Origin: Ailurus styani
Taxonomy: Eukaryota > Chordata > Mammalia > Carnivora > Ailuridae
NCBI GenBank assembly: GCA_002007465.1
Contig: LNAC01000001.1
Location: 7,621,442 to 7,685,441 of the forward strand
Direction of reading: 5' to 3'
Length of the DNA stretch: 64,000 nt
A model generated the notes under the pieces. That model worked only from the letters and a program-made list of their open reading frames with translations, was not told where the DNA came from and did no database searches. Within the stretch, counting starts at the first letter, position 1, and every line of letters starts with the position of its first letter. The position numbers were made by a program, and so were the translations under genes. Below, piece by piece: positions 60,383 through 64,000 of this stretch.

Positions 60383-60745
60383 GCCTGAATAGCTGTGGCT
60401 CCCCCAACCCCCAGAATTCCTACGTTGAAATCCTAGCCCCTAAGCTGATGGTCTGAGGAGGCGGGGGCTTTGGCTTCTGTCCTGAGGGTGGAGCCCTCAT
60501 GAGCGGGGTTAGTGCCCTTGTGAAAGGGGCCCCGGAGAGCCCCCTTGCCTCTTCTTCCCCGCGCGGGTTGGGTGAGCGGGGCGGCTGAGAACCCGGCAGG
60601 GCCGCCCCCGCCCCCCCACCCCCAGCAGAGGGCAAGCGTGCAGATGCCTTCATCTTGGGCGTTCCAGCCTCCAGACAGGTGAGCAACAAACTTCTGTGTC
60701 TAAGCCTCCTGCCCGTAGGGCTTTGTTCCAGCAGCCCGAGCGGAC
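60383..60745 (+). repeat. Ancient LTR-like interspersed repeat in CPXM2 intron 2
   Basis: GGCCTGAATAGCTGTGGCTC, CCTACGTTGAAATCCTAGCC CC, GGTGGAGCCCTCATGAGCGG GGTTAGTGCCC and AACAAACTTCTGTGTCTAAG, ending GCAGCCCGAGCGGACTAAGA, match the common repeat type. Locally CpG-rich. Confidence 0.6.
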
Positions 60746-63700
60746 TAAGACGGTCATGCTATGGAAACTCTGGGGCGGGAGTAGCCAAGAGGGAGCGGAC
60801 TCGGGGATGCAGAGGAGGCCACCGAAGGAGGAGAGCTGCCGTGCCTGGGACAGAAGCCAGAGTGCAGAATGCTACGTCCAGAAGGGGTCGGGTGGAGAAC
60901 AGGGGGATGTGGGGCTGGGCAGTGGGGGCCGGCGGCTGGTGACCCCGCTCACCGCATGGGACGGTGTGGTGCAGGGTGGGGTGGGGTGGGGCTCGGCAGT
61001 GCAGGGCGGGGTGAGGAGGGACCCACGTGGGACCCACCGGCAGGGCTGTGCAGGCAGCTCCAGACACCCCTCTCGTGCACGCGCAGGTGGGAGCCGGAGA
61101 CTGGCATCCGCCTCCTGCAGATGGGCAGACTGTTGGTGCCGGGGGCCAGGCCCCCTCTGGGAGGAGCGGTGTGATGCTGGGCGCAGCCCCTCGTCGGGGA
61201 GTGGGGTGTGGCGGGAAGTGCTGTCGGGATCCGTCTGATCCTCTGGCAGCACACGGTTGGTGGTTTCTGCGGCCTGGGTGATGAGGGCTCTTGGGGCTCC
61301 CCCTGCACCTGCCCCATGTCCCTGCCTCGGCCCCTTCTGGGAGCTTCCTGCCATGTCCCCAGCAATCCCCACTCCTGCTTAAGTTAGCTATTGTTGGTTT
61401 CTGGCAGCCAGAGATGCCTCACCGACCTCCGTGCGTCGGTGGCTTTGCTGTGGCCTTTCGCAGTGTGGATCTGTCTCTGGTGTCTTTAGTAACGGCATGG
61501 ACAACAGACAAGGCTTCCAAACAAAACCAAATTCTCTGAAGGTGGTGTCTTCTGATAAGGAAAAAAATCCTTATTAGGATTCAGGGAAGCCTGCGTTTGC
61601 GTGCAGGCTGAGTGTGTGTGTGTTTATCTGGGCTCTTCACCAAAGACGTCATCAGCTGTGCTGTGGACCAAAGGACTGGCTTTTCTGGCCCGTGCTGTCA
61701 CATCATCTCAAGAGTGGGCAAGACTGGACATTTGTCAGATGGGGCAGCGGACAGCGGTGCTGGCTCTGGGACTCCACACTTGCTTCGTGTGCCGACGGTG
61801 GAGCCCTCGAGAGGGCCCGCATGGAGCTTTTGGGTTGGTAGATGTGCAATCGACAAACACCCCACTCACGGGCACTTTTTTTTCACCCCTTGTGTGTGCT
61901 GGCGAGAGGATGTGTGGAGCTGCCACTTACCAATATAAGAGTGATCCTGATAAATATGCCCTCTTATTCAGGTAGTTCCTTTTTGAATTAAGATATTCAT
62001 GTGCATATGAGATGGTTTTTTTTACCTGGAAGAAATGCTTTGGGTAACAATTATTCTTCCTTATTTAACTACTAAATAGTATTGTGTTGTCCACCTGTCA
62101 TTTCGCCCATCTGACTATCTAAGTGAGTAATAGAAGGTGTTAGCTCGATGAAGTACCTGGAATTCAGCACCTGCTGTATTTTCTGCTAAGAGGAAGGGAC
62201 CAGGGGATGTGAACACGTTTGACAGAGCTGTGAAAGAGTCTCACTGAAATGGCAGTGAGTCCTTTTTGCATTTCTGATGCTTGCTTATGTGAGACTACTG
62301 GGTTTCTGAACAGAGCGCTAGGACATGGGAGGCACAGACCAGTGCCCTGTTCCCTGTCCAGGTCTGAAACCAAAGCTGGCATATCTGGCAGAATCGAGAT
62401 GCAGGGGCCATTCCCAGGACACAGGGAATCGTCTAGCAGAAGCACTGACCAGCCAGTTAGGTGTCAGGGACCAGGAGATGCAGGTTGTTCCTGAGGATGC
62501 TGATGTGTCTGAAGCGGGGTGGGCCGGGACTAGGTGACAAGGCGGAGAGGGAAGCAGTAGGAGAGTGGTAAGAACTGGGGACAGTGGGCAGCATCTTCAG
62601 CTGAGGGAGGCCTGAGCCTGGGGTCAGGGCCAGGGCTGAGTGGCGAGTTGAAGCACATTCTGGAATCTAACCTCCCAGAGAGGTTAGGAAGTGACCCTCA
62701 GTCCTTGTCCTGAATCTTGACAAGGGCCTCAGGTGCCTACCAGTGCACACTGAGGTCTGAGAGGCTGGAGGGATATGGCCCAGAGAGGCGAGCAGCATGG
62801 AAAGAAGGTGCTGGCTGTCCTGAGGCCACAGCGGGACAGCGTGGGTGCTCGGGTTCCAGCTCTCACAGCCTGGGCCCGGGGGCCGAGCTGCAGAGGGGCA
62901 GGTGTGCCTGCTTCTGGGTCAGCACAAACTGGTTCCATGGCGAGGCATGGCTGGTGGAGGCAGGCCGTGTGGATCTCTGAGTAAGCATGTAAAAAAATTT
63001 TATCTTTGCTTGGTCCTTTGACACCTGGTCAATTTCCAGTAGGCGTGATGGAGAATTACTCTTTCAGCGCTGGGACCAAGGAAATGCCCCCCATGTGCAT
63101 CAGAGGCCTGGAAAGTGCCCAGGGCAGATCCTAGTGGGGGAAGGGCGTTATGATAAGTGGAATACCCTCTGTGAGGTCAGCTGTGGGTGCTGAGGCATGC
63201 TTGCTGCCTGGATCCCCCGGGCCATGTGCCCACTTGGGCTGCGTGCCCTCCCCATTCATTCTGTGGTCTCCCCTGGATCCACGCCCTCTGCCCCAATTCA
63301 CTGCATGCTTCCTGCTCACGTGGTCCCCCACGTGAGGCACGGCCTCCTCTGGCAGGACCCAGCTGAAGCACCGTTGCTCACGTTGCCACCTGAAGCCTCC
63401 TGGGGTCTCTTACTGCGTCAGTGGGCTGCAGGGGCACCGTTACCCCCCTCTTGGTGCTGCTCACCACGCTGGGCCCCAGGACCTCTGCCGCCCCAGCAGA
63501 GATGGCCGGTGCATGTGTACCAACCCAGGCAGCCACGTGGCAGGCGTGGGAGGGCCAGGGAAGCAGCCTGGCAGTGTTTGGAAGCCCGGAGCTGAGAATC
63601 AGGAGGCCAGCATCCGAGGTCCAACTCTGTGGCTGGAAGGGATGCCTGGGAAGGCTGCCCTTGAGTCTTGGGACCTCGGCTTCCTCCTTGAGGACTCGGG

Positions 63701-64000
63701 GAGGGCTGGACGGTGTCTTGGGGCCTGGTGGGTCTGAGTCCCTCTGACAGTGTCCCCCACCCCCCTCGGGCCAACTTTCATCCCCAGCGGCCTGCAGAGC
63801 TCCGGTCTCGTGGTTCCTGTCCTGCCCAGCATCCTGAGGCCAGAGGGCTTTCGTTCCCTGCAGGGCTCTGGCGCACCCCCACCCACTCCGTTCCCCGGGG
63901 GCACACCCATCTCAGCAGGGAGTGGCACAGCTTTTTAAACGTGCCTCTTACAGGAGGGATTTCTCACACTTCCACTAGAGAGAGATTTTGCTTCTCTTCC

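Overview
This is vertebrate nuclear DNA from a carnivoran, most likely a mustelid (ferret, mink, marten or otter type). The main evidence is at least 17 tRNA-Lys-derived CAN-SINE copies, many with intact target-site duplications. Their internal sequence (the AAGTAGGCAGAGAGGCAGGCAGAG type, followed by a GA-rich body and a head ending CACCCAGGCGCC) is the form I associate with mustelid genomes. Mammal-wide MIR, L2, L1M and MER20 remnants fit a eutherian. Nothing prokaryotic is present, and almost all long open frames are chance frames in GC-rich DNA or in repeats.

Only one protein-coding gene can be supported: the first two coding exons of CPXM2 (carboxypeptidase X, M14 family member 2) on the + strand. 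Exon 1 ends at 33232 with a GTAAGT donor. Exon 2 is 43470-43568, between a polypyrimidine/AG acceptor and a GTGAGT donor. Both junctions are phase 1. The exons encode the secreted protein's N-terminal region (Tyr- and Pro-rich, then Lys/Arg/Pro-rich) that precedes the discoidin and carboxypeptidase-like domains. The start codon and signal peptide are not in the sequence: a single N at 33003 stands where they should be. I looked for the following exon, the start of the discoidin domain, in 43569-64000 and did not see it, so intron 2 runs off the window.

Layout. 1-32750: intergenic DNA upstream of CPXM2, with SINEs, L1, L2, MIR, MER20 and LTR-like remnants, one 74-base N gap (19124-19197), a 41-bp minisatellite, an LTR-like promoter block near 27.1-27.5 kb, and several repeat-poor A+T-rich stretches that could be conserved regulatory DNA. 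32750-33560: CpG-rich island with CPXM2 exon 1. 33233-43469: intron 1, with a second strong CpG-rich block at about 40.35-41.1 kb. 43569-64000: intron 2 (partial), dominated between 49.3 and 55.6 kb by old antisense L1 sequence interrupted by younger SINEs.

Two single-N junctions (32117 and 33003) bracket a short contig. The first is flanked by a near-perfect direct duplication that looks like unmerged alleles, so the assembly around the CPXM2 promoter and first exon should be treated with caution. No undescribed biological system was found. The observations most worth following up are the missing first-exon segment, the intron-1 CpG island, a pair of very similar (probably young) SINEs, and the candidate noncoding elements.
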